64,000 bases of DNA from Candidatus Krumholzibacteriota bacterium. GTDB lineage: Bacteria > Krumholzibacteriota > Krumholzibacteriia > Krumholzibacteriales > Krumholzibacteriaceae. Below, piece after piece: positions 20,004 through 29,646 of this stretch. The stretch spans positions 269,288 through 333,287 of the forward strand of contig JAFGCX010000020.1 in assembly GCA_016932415.1 (NCBI GenBank), written 5' to 3'. Position numbers and translations under genes: made by a program. The notes beneath the pieces are model-generated. The model was not told where the DNA came from, did not search any database, and saw only the letters and a program-made list of their open reading frames with translations. Each line of letters opens with the position of its first letter. Position 1 is the stretch's first letter.

Positions 20004-21983
20004 ATGATGAAAAAAATAACAACATCGCGCGCGGCAATATCTCCGGTCATCCTGGCTCTTGCCACTTTTCTTTCTTGCGGCATCGAAACTCCGCAGGCCC
20101 CCTCATGGGATATAGATATCAATATTCCCGTCGTATCGCACAGATACGATATGCTCGAGATAATTGACAGGATGGCCGAGGATATCATCTCGTACGATTC
20201 GACTGGCCTTATCTCCCTCAATGTCGAGGAAGAACTCGACACGGTGATCATAGACGCGGGACTGTCGGTCGCTGGCCTTACCACGACATTTTCCGAGACT
20301 CTCGGTATCATCGACGTAGCAACTCCTGAGCCACTGACCGAAACGGTCCCTCTGGGCGATCATATATTCACCGGCGGGGATGTCCCCCCCGATACGATCG
20401 AGGTAGAAAAGGTCTTCACTGAGATCCCGGAGATAGAATCAGCGACGATATCGACCGGGGAGATGGTTGTCACCGTGACCAACGAATTCGGGATCCCCCT
20501 GGCTTCGGTTATTCTCTCGATAATCGATATTGACCGTTCGGAGATGATCGGGACTGTCGATTTCTCCGGCGGCCTTGATCCTGGAGAATCGGGAGTGCTC
20601 GCCATCGATCTGTCGGGAAAGACGATCTCAAACGCCTTATCATTCAGCGCAGTCGCCACGACTCCGGGGGGGTATATCGAAAACATCGACGGAAAGTACA
20701 TGACTGTGGAAGCTGCTTTTCCAGACGGACTCGCAGTTTCCGAAGCCAGGGCGGTGATCGAGCCACAGACCCGCCACTACGAGCGGACGATATCTCTTTC
20801 AGATTCAGGCGACAATACTATAACGGCGGCGACTGTCAAGAGCGGAAGCCTCGAGATCACTCTTACAAATGAGACCTGTCTCGGCGCGGTTATGGAAATC
20901 GAGATCCCCGGGATAATCGAAGGTGGAATCGCCGAGCTCCTTTCAATAGACCTGCCGCCGGGAGGAACAGGGAGAATCACCAGCGATCTTGCCGGCAAGA
21001 CAGTCACGCCAGTGCCTGGGACGACCGAACCATCCATATTCATATCAGTCACGGCAGAGCTTTCCGGAAGCGGCGCTGAAGCAGTAGACGTAAGTTCCAG
21101 CGACAGGTTCGACGTTGACATAGAAGTATCCGAACTTTTCTTCTCCGATATGTCAGGCACGATCGAACCGGTCCGATTCGAGATCGATCCTTTCATTGCC
21201 GACATCGACGTGCCGGATGGATTCGAGACCTTCGACCTCACCGCCGCCACGCTTACTCTCGAGATCCTTTCCGCCGCCGGCCTCCCGGTGGAAATAGATC
21301 TGGCGCTGGCCACAGAGAGAGGCGATTCGATGCGAATAACCGGATCGGTCTCTCCTGGAAGCTTCGATGATCCAGTACTGACAATTATCGAGACGAGCGA
21401 TCTCGACAGGCTTCTATGTCCGATACCATCGTCTATCTCGGTATCCGGGTCGGTGACGGCGGGAGACGGTATCACGCGTGAAACAGTCACGGAAAACGCT
21501 TATATCTGTGGAAAGGTCATCATCAGCTCACCGATGGAAGTAGTCATCGGCGAAACAGAGTTTGAGGCCGATATCAACGAAGCGGAGCTTGACGCTGAGG
21601 AGTTCAGCGACAACATCGATCGGATGAACAGGGCGACTCTCTACAGCCGGATAATAAACCACATGCCGATAGAATTATCTATGACACTCTATGTAGGGAC
21701 CGATTCGCTTTCACTCTACAGCGCTCCTCATCTGCTCCTCGGTCCATTCTTCGTACGCGCCGGCACGGTCGTTCCGGACGGACTCGTATCGATCGCGGCG
21801 GAATCGAACGTCACGATGGAACTCTCGCATGATGATCTCGAAATATTCAAGAACGAAAGGCTTTACTTCGGACAGATAATATCTTTCCCCGGGACGGAAG
21901 GAGTTCCTGTCCGGATGATATCGACTGATTTTATTGATATCGAATCGTATATAACAGTGAACGTCAGGGTGGGAGATATCTAG
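20004..21983 (+). CDS. Large beta-rich lipoprotein, function unknown
   Basis: The 659-aa protein begins with a lipoprotein signal (basic start, hydrophobic core, LATFLSC then G), followed by SWDIDINIPVVSHRYDM. Similar openings occur in uncharacterised lipoproteins of the FCB group. The rest consists of recurring strands separated by aspartate/glycine turns, with repeated segments of the DLSGKTISNALSFSA and DLAGKTVTPVPG type about 120-150 residues apart, so internal duplication is likely. There are no catalytic motifs I recognise. The DUF5723 outer-membrane gene starts 58 bp downstream, and the two probably work as a pair at the outer membrane. Start choice between two adjacent ATGs is open. 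Confidence 0.72.
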   Translation: MMKKITTSRAAISPVILALATFLSCGIETPQAPSWDIDINIPVVSHRYDMLEIIDRMAEDIISYDSTGLISLNVEEELDTVIIDAGLSVAGLTTTFSETLGIIDVATPEPLTETVPLGDHIFTGGDVPPDTIEVEKVFTEIPEIESATISTGEMVVTVTNEFGIPLASVILSIIDIDRSEMIGTVDFSGGLDPGESGVLAIDLSGKTISNALSFSAVATTPGGYIENIDGKYMTVEAAFPDGLAVSEARAVIEPQTRHYERTISLSDSGDNTITAATVKSGSLEITLTNETCLGAVMEIEIPGIIEGGIAELLSIDLPPGGTGRITSDLAGKTVTPVPGTTEPSIFISVTAELSGSGAEAVDVSSSDRFDVDIEVSELFFSDMSGTIEPVRFEIDPFIADIDVPDGFETFDLTAATLTLEILSAAGLPVEIDLALATERGDSMRITGSVSPGSFDDPVLTIIETSDLDRLLCPIPSSISVSGSVTAGDGITRETVTENAYICGKVIISSPMEVVIGETEFEADINEAELDAEEFSDNIDRMNRATLYSRIINHMPIELSMTLYVGTDSLSLYSAPHLLLGPFFVRAGTVVPDGLVSIAAESNVTMELSHDDLEIFKNERLYFGQIISFPGTEGVPVRMISTDFIDIESYITVNVRVGDI

Positions 21984-22041
21984 AAAGCATCGACGCGCGG
22001 TGACCGTGCGTCGACAGCAAAAAGCGGCGTGAAAGGGCAGC

Positions 22042-23379
22042 ATGAATCGGCATTTGGGAATAAACCCGATCGTATTATCGATCGCTCTGGTCATCAGCCT
22101 GTTTCCCGCCGGGGCGGCGAAGTCAGCGGTATCATCGGACGCTGCGAGCAGGGCTATGGCGGAAAGCTATACGGCTGTTGCCGGAGGATATTCTGCCATC
22201 CGTTTCAACCCGGCCAATCTCGGTTTCCCTGACGACTCGTTCCTGCAGCTGCAGATCTTTGACGCATCATCGATCCTCAGCAACAACTCCTTCTCTCTCT
22301 CCGACTATAACAGGTATAACGGAGAGTACCTTTCCGAAAGAGACAGGTACGACATACTCTCGCTTATCCCCCGCGATGGACTTCAATTCAGGGGGAACGC
22401 GTCCCTTTCCACACTATCGCTCTCAGCCGGCCCGTTCGTCTTTTCAACGGTCGCTCACGCGGCAGGCGGCGGAAGCGTCTCAAAGGATCTTGTCGACCTG
22501 GCCTTCTTCGGGAACGCCATTGGAAAGACAGTATCGATCGACGACGCCGATGCCGAGGCTCTGGCGCATGTAGATCTGAACTTCGCTTACGGGATGAAGG
22601 TCGCTCAATTCAGCGACTGGCTTATCACCGCTGGAGCGAATTTGAAATATATCCACGGGATAGCCTGGTACGATATAAGCAAGGCTGAAGGATCGGCTCT
22701 GACCGGTACCGACGGTATCGACGCCGATGGATCGGTATTCATAAGGAGCGCCGCCGGAGGAAAGGGCGCGGGGCTGGATCTCGGTATCGCTTCGAAGTAC
22801 CGTGATGACTGGATTTTCTCGGCGGGATTTCTTAATCTCCTCTCTTTCATCGACTGGAACAGGGAAACGAGCGTCACCGAATACCGCTTCGATGTCACTT
22901 CCCTTTCGCTCGATAATTCAGATGAGGATTCGACCGTAGTCTCCGAAGAGATCGAGAGAGAGATAGGCTCATTCAGATCGGCTCTCGCTCCACAGATCAA
23001 CCTCGGCGCGGCGCATGAGAAGGGAGATTTTCTTTTCGCCGCCGACGCGCAATTCACCCTCGCCGAAGTTGCGGGCTTCTCGACGACTCCGCGCCTGTCG
23101 ATCGGCACCGAATTCCGGCATTTTTCATTTCTGCCGCTGAGAGCCGGATTCTCGCTCGGCGGAACAGACCGCAGGTCTTTCGCCATCGGCGCCGGGTTCA
23201 GGATAGGGCCGTTCTACTTTGACCTCGCGTGGGCATCTTCCGGTTCCGTCCTTCCGACTATCCATAACGGATTTTCCCTGGCTCTCTCCTCCGGCCTCGA
23301 TTTTCGCGTGAAGGAAGATATGCCGGCAAGAACACTCCCCGATCTGGAAAGGATCGAAAAAGGACCTGACATCTTCTGA
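22042..23379 (+). CDS. DUF5723-like outer membrane beta-barrel protein
   Basis: The 445-aa protein has a signal peptide ending around AKSA. The conserved opening SRAMAESYTAVAGGYSAIRFNPANLGF, near residues 35-60, is typical of FadL/PorV-like and DUF5723 barrels, where a helix plus NPA motif precedes the barrel. The remainder alternates aromatic and polar residues in strand-turn units (AGANLKYIHGIAWYDI, GIASKYRDDWIFSAGFLN, SIGTEFRHF). It probably forms an outer-membrane channel or a structural barrel. AAAGGG precedes the ATG. It lies directly after the large lipoprotein gene in the same orientation and is probably cotranscribed. Confidence 0.82.
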   Translation: MNRHLGINPIVLSIALVISLFPAGAAKSAVSSDAASRAMAESYTAVAGGYSAIRFNPANLGFPDDSFLQLQIFDASSILSNNSFSLSDYNRYNGEYLSERDRYDILSLIPRDGLQFRGNASLSTLSLSAGPFVFSTVAHAAGGGSVSKDLVDLAFFGNAIGKTVSIDDADAEALAHVDLNFAYGMKVAQFSDWLITAGANLKYIHGIAWYDISKAEGSALTGTDGIDADGSVFIRSAAGGKGAGLDLGIASKYRDDWIFSAGFLNLLSFIDWNRETSVTEYRFDVTSLSLDNSDEDSTVVSEEIEREIGSFRSALAPQINLGAAHEKGDFLFAADAQFTLAEVAGFSTTPRLSIGTEFRHFSFLPLRAGFSLGGTDRRSFAIGAGFRIGPFYFDLAWASSGSVLPTIHNGFSLALSSGLDFRVKEDMPARTLPDLERIEKGPDIF

Positions 23380-23406
23380 AATGGCGATACTAAACTGTTC
23401 CGACTG

Positions 23407-23436
23407 TTGACACAAAAATGCTTTTCAATGTATTTT
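23407..23436 (+). promoter_or_regulatory. Candidate sigma-70-type promoter
   Basis: TTGACA (23407-23412) is followed after 18 bases by TATTTT (23431-23436). It lies about 110 bp upstream of the kinase-like gene at 23546, in an A/T-rich gap after the DUF5723 gene. Confidence 0.4.
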
Positions 23437-23545
23437 TCGTGTAAAGAGGAAAACCGGCATTTAAAATGACGGTAACAGATTCACGGCACCCTGCTTTCAT
23501 AGTAGAAGATGGCGAGGTTATTTTTTGTCTATCAGGTAATTATCA

Positions 23546-24145
23546 ATGGGACAACGAATCGATCATAAACGTCCATTGAACTTTTTTCGCATCCTATGGC
23601 ATTTTTGTGTCGGGATAATAGTATTTATCCTGGTCTACTTCTCAAAGAATGGATTCAGGCCGGATATCTGGTTTCTCTCACTATCGTCGGCTGTGATTTT
23701 CCTTATCGAGATATTGAGATTCAAGACCGAAAAGGGAAAGAGGTTTTTCTGGAAGTATTTCGGGTTTTTGGCCTCGGACAAGGAAGCAAATGGGGTTAAC
23801 ACTTCTTTATATTACACTATTTCATTACTGATCTGTTCACTTATTTATCTAAGGGAGGCCGTGCTCGGGGCAATTGTATGCCTCGCGCTGGGCGATCCGG
23901 TCGCCATCATCATCGGAACAAAATTCGGCAGGATAAGGATAAAGAAAAAATCGGTCGAAGGCGCCCTCGCGAATTTTGTAATCTGCCTGATCGTACTTAC
24001 AATCGTACTCCCCTCAGTAAAGATGGCGTTCGCGGGAGCACTTGCAGGCGCGTTTATTGAGATCATGCCTTTGCCGGCAGATGACAACATCACAATACCA
24101 TTATTTTCCGGAGGCGCGATCTCGATCGCGGCGGCTTTTTTTTAG
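23546..24145 (+). CDS. Polyprenol/diacylglycerol (CTP-type) kinase-like membrane protein
   Basis: The 199-aa protein has about six hydrophobic segments. It carries the features of the SEC59/DGK1/VTE5 family: an N-terminal HxxxG segment (LWHFCVGI), and the central signature LALGDPVAIIIGTKFGRIRIKKKSVEGALANF, in which GDP, GxxxG and KSxEG are diagnostic. Family members phosphorylate dolichol, phytol or diacylglycerol using CTP. In bacteria this may recycle lipid carriers or lipid precursors. The start has only a weak ribosome site. The gene following 151 bp later is unrelated. Confidence 0.88.
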   Translation: MGQRIDHKRPLNFFRILWHFCVGIIVFILVYFSKNGFRPDIWFLSLSSAVIFLIEILRFKTEKGKRFFWKYFGFLASDKEANGVNTSLYYTISLLICSLIYLREAVLGAIVCLALGDPVAIIIGTKFGRIRIKKKSVEGALANFVICLIVLTIVLPSVKMAFAGALAGAFIEIMPLPADDNITIPLFSGGAISIAAAFF

Positions 24146-24296
24146 AACAAGGTGCCACTTTCAGTCTATTCCCTCCGATTTCCAGCATTTTCGTCTTCCC
24201 CACCGAATTACCAGTTGGCCATTCGACCTTCAATGGTGTTACAATGAGTATCACTGAGGATCGCTGAAAGATCCTCGCAAAAAAGGAAAGATAACT

Positions 24297-24998
24297 ATGA
24301 CGACTGTACTGGTATCGGGTGTTTTCGGTTTTTCCCTCGCCGTTGCGATCTGGATCGCCTTCCGGATCCTGAAAAAAAGACTGGGGCACTCAGGCCCATC
24401 GGTCAAGGTTTTTGCCTCTATCGACCATCTTCGCTCCGTCGGTGAGCTTGTCGTCTTCAAGATCATCACAAAGGAGATCGTCACTACGGCGGAACACTGG
24501 TTCGGTGAAGCAGGCAAGAAATATTTCCAGTGGCTGATCTCCGCCAAGAAAATGGCGATGGTCTTCGAGTTCGAGATCGATTTCAGATACGACCTGCGAG
24601 ACCCTGAATTTGTAATCGAGGAAAAGAAGACCGGACATTATCTACTCAAGATGCCTAAATGCCTCTACGAAGTACATATCAGGGACATCAGTTTCTACGA
24701 CGAGCAGAGCGCCAAACTCCTTCCATGGCTTCTCCCAGGCCTGCTGACTAAAGCTTTCGGTACGGGTTCCACGGAGGAAGACAAAAACCGCCTCAAAGAA
24801 GAAGCAAAACTGCAGGCCGCGCAGATGGCCGGACTCCTCGTCCAGAAGATGAGGTCCGAGGTCCAGAACTCGACCCGAAAGACCCTTGAAGCTCTCGCGA
24901 GGAATTTCGGCGCGGAAGAAGTGACCTTCGATTTCACGCACGCCGACCTGATCCGTTCCAAAGTGGAAGCGGCCCTGCTTAACTCGGGCGAGGGGTAG
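24297..24998 (+). CDS. DUF4230 family membrane-anchored protein
   Basis: The 233-aa protein has one N-terminal transmembrane helix (about residues 5-25) and a soluble domain. That domain has a strand-rich part (MAMVFEFEIDFRYDLRD, LLKMPKCLYEVHI) and a helical C-terminus rich in charged residues (KNRLKEEAKLQAAQMAGLL). This layout fits DUF4230, a family of unknown function that recalls stomatin/SPFH-like anchored domains. AAGGAAAG precedes the ATG. It is the last gene before the composition change near 25 kb. The function is not known to me. Confidence 0.75.
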   Translation: MTTVLVSGVFGFSLAVAIWIAFRILKKRLGHSGPSVKVFASIDHLRSVGELVVFKIITKEIVTTAEHWFGEAGKKYFQWLISAKKMAMVFEFEIDFRYDLRDPEFVIEEKKTGHYLLKMPKCLYEVHIRDISFYDEQSAKLLPWLLPGLLTKAFGTGSTEEDKNRLKEEAKLQAAQMAGLLVQKMRSEVQNSTRKTLEALARNFGAEEVTFDFTHADLIRSKVEAALLNSGEG

Positions 24999-24999
24999 A

Positions 25000-25442
25000 A
25001 CGCTCCCTCTCTGCTCCCCGGCGAACTGAAGCATTTCCCACTTGCGCATCGGCGATACCGGTCGCGGATACCAGCGACGACGTACACGCTCTGACGTGAC
25101 AGGCATCTGAAGGTGTCACATTGCCAATCTATATAAGAAATAATATTACAAGTGGACAAAATACTGCTTTCATGATGGCCTCCTTATCCAGTCGGATAAG
25201 TCACAGAAAAATAAAAAAACACGCGCAATAAGAATATGCGCAATTAATTCCATATCAGTTATTTCCAGCGCGCGTAAAATATACTAGTCTCCAATAATGT
25301 GATCGGATCGCGTTTTAACAGCCATCTTTCCTCACCAATATGGCGCATTTTACAATATCTGTCGTTATAAACCAATATTGGAAATGTTTTTTTGAACCAT
25401 GTGTATCGATTTGAATTGCACATTTGAGTTAACACGCTAAAA
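25000..25442. other. Boundary gap between core-like region and accessory glycan locus
   Basis: The base composition changes here from mixed to clearly A/T-rich. I see no real gene: a minus-strand frame of about 112 codons (25259-25597) overlaps the pyruvyl transferase gene in another frame and lacks supporting features. A short inverted repeat GTGACA/TGTCAC lies near 25096-25119, and a minus-strand terminator lies at 25205-25241. No attachment site or transposase remnant is recognisable. Confidence 0.5.
25205..25241 (-). terminator. Candidate terminator of the minus-strand glycan arm
   Basis: Read on the minus strand, a GCGCA/TGCGC stem with a 9-base A/T loop is followed by GTG and a run of seven T, then more T. 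The stem is short (5 bp), so strength is uncertain, but it lies where the operon ending at 25443 should stop. Confidence 0.45.
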
Positions 25443-26582
25443 TCAATATATCTCAGCAAATAGTTTAGCAATAATTTCGGTGAATTGTTCCCTGGCACAA
25501 CTGGCATATCTATTGGCATTGCGCTGTTGGGGAGAATGAAGTAATTCGAATGCTCTGGCCGGTGAAAGTCGCGGAACGCGTGGACCCCCAATAACAAGTG
25601 ACTGAGCGCCTGCTGTTGCGCACATATCCAAGACCTTGCTCCGAATACTAATTATGGGATCGTAATACATGTCCAGACTGACGAACGGAACTTCATTTGA
25701 AATCGCTGCTACGAGTGGATGGAATAGTGAACCGATATACCCTGCGGCATTTTGTATCCACGCATACCAGCCAAGTGGCGATATCGGCAGATGGATCCTG
25801 TAATCGACGCACAAATTTGTTTCAAATGTCGGCCAAGGCAGGCTGAACACCTTGAGACCATGACTATGTGCTATGCTTTTAAAATCCAGAACCCAATCAT
25901 TTGTCAAAAAACCTTTATTGGGCATCAAAAGAAGATATTGTTTTTTATTATTCGCTGGCTCATTCATATATTCATCCGGGATCGTGAAACAATCGTTTAA
26001 CATGAACAGGGGATCCGGACATCGTGCTGGCCGGATTTTCCCTATAGTGACCGATGAAACCATCAACTGACTCCAACGATCACGGACACTGACAAAATTC
26101 ATTTCAACGAGGGCCGCCCGAATACCTTTAAGAGTGTTGACTGGTAATCTATAGTAGTTTGCGCCGTGAGCAGAAGCTGCAAGACTTGCTTTCGCGCAGG
26201 AAAGACCGTTACTCTTTTTTACCCATGTAAGCCAGAATGGATTGGGGAAATGCCCCTCCGGCTCGCCTGAAGGCAGAAGCCGGAATACTGCGTCACTCCC
26301 GGTGATTATCAGGTCGGGATCCAGTTTCTGGCAACATTCGATCAATTCTTCCGATGAATGGCAGCGAACTGACAAAGGAATAAATTTCCTGCAGAATTCT
26401 TCGTGCTGGTTCAGGAACTCGGGATTGACTGTAGCAAGATACCTGGCCTGGATTTTCAGGCACCTGTAGTCAAGGATGATCACGTCATGACCAAGCTTGT
26501 GAAGATAACTATACGTGGATAACACTTGCAGTTGAGCCCCAAAGTTACATACGGCGTGATGTGTAATAATAGCAATTTTCAT
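25443..26582 (-). CDS. Polysaccharide pyruvyl transferase family protein
   Basis: The 379-aa protein opens with MKIAIITHHAVCNFGAQLQ and LGHDVIILDYRC, the conserved start of the polysaccharide pyruvyl transferase (CsaB/WcaK/GumL) family. DPDLIITGSDAVFR and later YIGSLFHPLVAAISNEVPFVSLD match the middle and C-terminal core motifs. The enzyme adds a pyruvate ketal to a sugar from phosphoenolpyruvate, giving the glycan a negative charge. It is last in a three-gene minus-strand operon, 5 bp after the flippase gene. The pairing with an F420-hydrogenase-beta-like Fe-S protein is common in polysaccharide loci. Confidence 0.9.
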   Translation of the reverse strand: MKIAIITHHAVCNFGAQLQVLSTYSYLHKLGHDVIILDYRCLKIQARYLATVNPEFLNQHEEFCRKFIPLSVRCHSSEELIECCQKLDPDLIITGSDAVFRLLPSGEPEGHFPNPFWLTWVKKSNGLSCAKASLAASAHGANYYRLPVNTLKGIRAALVEMNFVSVRDRWSQLMVSSVTIGKIRPARCPDPLFMLNDCFTIPDEYMNEPANNKKQYLLLMPNKGFLTNDWVLDFKSIAHSHGLKVFSLPWPTFETNLCVDYRIHLPISPLGWYAWIQNAAGYIGSLFHPLVAAISNEVPFVSLDMYYDPIISIRSKVLDMCATAGAQSLVIGGPRVPRLSPARAFELLHSPQQRNANRYASCAREQFTEIIAKLFAEIY

Positions 26583-26587
26583 GATTT

Positions 26588-28165
26588 CTATCTGTCGAAC
26601 ATCGTTGCCTCATCGCTGTCCGAATGAACAATCAATCGATTGGATAATCTGAATACTGCCCTTATCCTATCCCGATCTATCTGTTCCAATCCCACCTTCC
26701 AGGATAATATCGCCCACGCAAGCGATACCACGACGATATGAACAACCAGCATAAAAAGTGATATGTTATTTTCCAGCATGCGTAACGCGATCGCGATACA
26801 ACCGGTAATAATTAATACAATTACAGGTTGAAGATAAGCACCCTTCAGAAATAATTGTACTTTAATGCCGCATATTCTGGAACTGTAGTAGATAATGAGT
26901 GGCCGGCGCATAACTGAAAGGACAACCGTCGGAACCACTACACCGAGAATACCAAACCGGGTGAAACCCACCAGGATCACGGAAGCAATAAAATTTACCG
27001 CGGCAAAGATGCCATCTATTTGAACAAGTCCTTTTATGCGATTCATCCCGAGAAGCACGCCCCATATCGCTCCGCCCGAGTAATTCGCGAGATCTATTAT
27101 TGCCATGCAGCTTAACACCGACGCGGTGATAACGTATTTTTCTTTCAGACTCTGTTCCAGCCAGATTCCGATTAAAGGTTTGGCAAAAACACCAAGTATT
27201 ACCGTCACAATGATCTGCAGTAGGAAGGTAACGCGCGTTCCCCGTACAAGAATTGAAAGAAGTTGTTCTTTTTCCCCGGTTACGTGGCGCATCGTCGCGA
27301 TGGGAGTCAATTGCGTCGAGATCGTGGTTACAAAGGGACGAAAGGCTCCGGTCAACACAATGGCAGGATTGTATAAAGCAATGGCCCCCGGTCCCATAAA
27401 TATACTCAATATTATCGGATCGGCCTTTACGCTGAATATGTTGATCAACTGCAGGGTAAAAAGGCTTTTTCCTAGGCTTAGCAGCTTTGACATGGCTCTG
27501 CGGTTGAAGAGCAGCATGTTAAGACGCAACGTGTGCTGAATACGGTATGCCAGTCTACGCATAACCAGCAAGGTTGCCAGTTGAGCCAACAACATCGCGA
27601 CGGACCATCCTATAAATCCCGTATCCGTCAATTTAAGCGCAGCGACAATTCCTGCGGCGCGAAAAACAGACGCGCCTGACACCACATAGTTGACTATGTC
27701 AAACCTGTTGTGGCTGGTTATGGCAGCAACATATACCGGAAGCAGGCATGACAGGATTATCGAACCGCAAGCGTAATAGCGTATGAGAAAGATCGCCTGA
27801 TCCATATAATTTTGTGAAACATTGAACACCCGGGCGATCAATGGAGCAAATATTATGCATCCCGATCCCAGCACCACGCCTATAAATAACCATATCACTT
27901 TTGCCGTGGCTGCCAGTTCATTAAAACTCTGAGTATCATGAGAGGCGATTTTTTCAGCCAGATGACGCTCCAGAGCACCGCGCAACCCCATGTCCAGGAT
28001 CATGGTCAATCCAACGATAACACCGGCCAGCGTTAACAGTCCATAACCATCCTGCCCGAAATCATTCAACAGTAAGGCCATTAAAAACACACCAATCGCG
28101 CCCTGAATAATCGTCGCGACCCAGGTTGTGCCGGCATTAATCGTGATCCGTGTTGAATCCTTCAA
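26588..28165 (-). CDS. Wzx-type oligosaccharide flippase (MATE/MOP superfamily)
   Basis: The 525-aa protein has 12 or more hydrophobic helices spread over its length, with the N-terminal pattern GTTWVATIIQGAIGVFLMALLL and LDMGLRGALERHLAE typical of polysaccharide exporters of the MOP superfamily. It would move lipid-linked oligosaccharide units from the cytoplasmic to the periplasmic face of the inner membrane. The start is TTG with GAGGA a few bases upstream. It lies between the Fe-S protein and pyruvyl transferase genes in one operon. It is the only flippase I see in the locus, so it may serve the whole pathway. Confidence 0.88.
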   Translation of the reverse strand: MKDSTRITINAGTTWVATIIQGAIGVFLMALLLNDFGQDGYGLLTLAGVIVGLTMILDMGLRGALERHLAEKIASHDTQSFNELAATAKVIWLFIGVVLGSGCIIFAPLIARVFNVSQNYMDQAIFLIRYYACGSIILSCLLPVYVAAITSHNRFDIVNYVVSGASVFRAAGIVAALKLTDTGFIGWSVAMLLAQLATLLVMRRLAYRIQHTLRLNMLLFNRRAMSKLLSLGKSLFTLQLINIFSVKADPIILSIFMGPGAIALYNPAIVLTGAFRPFVTTISTQLTPIATMRHVTGEKEQLLSILVRGTRVTFLLQIIVTVILGVFAKPLIGIWLEQSLKEKYVITASVLSCMAIIDLANYSGGAIWGVLLGMNRIKGLVQIDGIFAAVNFIASVILVGFTRFGILGVVVPTVVLSVMRRPLIIYYSSRICGIKVQLFLKGAYLQPVIVLIITGCIAIALRMLENNISLFMLVVHIVVVSLAWAILSWKVGLEQIDRDRIRAVFRLSNRLIVHSDSDEATMFDR

Positions 28166-28191
28166 GAATCCTCGCCTTTACAAAAACGAAA

Positions 28192-29646
28192 TCAGACAGA
28201 TTTTTCACGTCCCCTTGTCCTAAAAAAGATCCTTAATAATTTCGACATTATCAACAAGCATCGATCCATGAACTGGACTCCGATCATGCGATAGTAAAAT
28301 ACCTTGAGGCCCGGTTGTGATTGTATCTGCTCAACCATTGCCTGTTTGCTTCTGTTCATTATATATATTGAGAAAAGAATATTGAACTTTTTAACAATCG
28401 TTATTCGTCGGGAAGGGATTACACGTTTGATCGGTATCTCCCAGCCCTTGTTATCCGCGAAAGTCAACCTCGCTGCCAGTTCCTTTCCCTTGTTGGACAA
28501 CCCTCCAGATTGGCTGCTTATCACCTTGCTCACCGGGATATTATCCAGATTCACCTCGCCGTTTTCGATACCGTTACGCAATATTTCATTGATTGCATCG
28601 TTACGGACTAACACGATGTTGGTTCCGGCCTCTTCGCAGGTATATTCAGGTAACCAGGCATCCATGAATACTACATCAGCTACTTCAGCGAATAGATCAT
28701 CACAATAATTGCAGGCATTGATCTTGAAATATCCCATATCCCAGGCATAGTGATAATCACGAAAATGGTGTAATAATATCTTCCCTTTTCTGCTGGAACG
28801 TGATTTACATGAAAATGTAAAATGGAACATGCCATCCGGCTTTATTATCTTCTCCCGGAACGAAACGTCACATGCCTGGTTTTCATCAATTCCCGATGCC
28901 CTGACCAGGTAGTCCGTAAACAGGCGGCTTTTAAGCTGTCCACAGGTTAATCCGGCAAGGAATACCACGCGTTCGGACAATTCCGGAACTTTAAGCATCG
29001 TCAGCCGGAGAGATTTCAGCACACACGGAAGAGCGATAATCGCATAGCGAACCTGATCCTCATCATATAATATATTTCGAAGCAACTCAGAAAATTCAAC
29101 CTGTTGATAACACGAGGTTGACGCATTCCACAAATCCTCCGGATCTTCAATCACGCGGAATCGAAATCTTCTCGTGGGATCGTCATCCTGAACAACGCAT
29201 ACCACCCGGTCCACCCGTCTCGTTTTAAGTAATCCGGATAGTACCCAACTCGCGATCCCGCCTGAAGAGCGAGACCATCTCCTTGATTCAGATGTCACAG
29301 CTCCAACATAGCATTTAAGATAATAACCCGTTTCTTCAGTATGATTTATATCAGGTATTTTTTTAAATTCCCGCGCGGATATCGTATCCTCATTTTCCTT
29401 ATTATTATAAAAAGGGCAAACATCGAGACATAGCCCGCACTCGACACAATCCCCGAGGCAAACCGGAACGTATTCCTTCAATGAATTGAACCGCATTTCC
29501 AGGCATTCATTCGGGCAAAGACCCGCGCATGTCCCACAGCCAACACACAGGTTTCTCTCAACGACCAGATTATTTACATTGTTATACTTAGTGAGCTTAT
29601 GGGAGCTTGACAAACAAAATGCCTTTTCATCCCGTTGCTTTTTCAT
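28192..29646 (-). CDS. Fe-S protein of the coenzyme F420 hydrogenase/dehydrogenase beta-subunit family
   Basis: The 484-aa protein has two ferredoxin-type 4Fe-4S motifs near its N-terminus, CVGCGTCAGLCPNEC and CVECGLCLDVCP (residues about 35-80). A domain of the FrhB/FdhB type follows, with SRRWSRSSGGIASWVLSGLL and YAIIALPCVLKSLRL. In polysaccharide loci such proteins accompany pyruvyl transferases and are thought to act as reductases or electron carriers; the exact reaction is not established. It heads the minus-strand arm, 26 bp before the flippase gene. The ribosome site is weak. It could supply electrons to nearby radical SAM enzymes, but this is only inference. Confidence 0.88.
   Translation of the reverse strand: MKKQRDEKAFCLSSSHKLTKYNNVNNLVVERNLCVGCGTCAGLCPNECLEMRFNSLKEYVPVCLGDCVECGLCLDVCPFYNNKENEDTISAREFKKIPDINHTEETGYYLKCYVGAVTSESRRWSRSSGGIASWVLSGLLKTRRVDRVVCVVQDDDPTRRFRFRVIEDPEDLWNASTSCYQQVEFSELLRNILYDEDQVRYAIIALPCVLKSLRLTMLKVPELSERVVFLAGLTCGQLKSRLFTDYLVRASGIDENQACDVSFREKIIKPDGMFHFTFSCKSRSSRKGKILLHHFRDYHYAWDMGYFKINACNYCDDLFAEVADVVFMDAWLPEYTCEEAGTNIVLVRNDAINEILRNGIENGEVNLDNIPVSKVISSQSGGLSNKGKELAARLTFADNKGWEIPIKRVIPSRRITIVKKFNILFSIYIMNRSKQAMVEQIQSQPGLKVFYYRMIGVQFMDRCLLIMSKLLRIFFRTRGREKSV

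Noticed and set aside
25121-25149. TTGCCA-17-TATTAC promoter-like sequence on the plus strand
   Set aside because: No plus-strand gene lies downstream for several kilobases; it is probably chance in A/T-rich sequence.
25259-25597. Minus-strand 112-codon ORF after the pyruvyl transferase gene
   Set aside because: Its first half overlaps the pyruvyl transferase gene in a different frame and the rest has no recognisable motif; the transferase itself appears complete.
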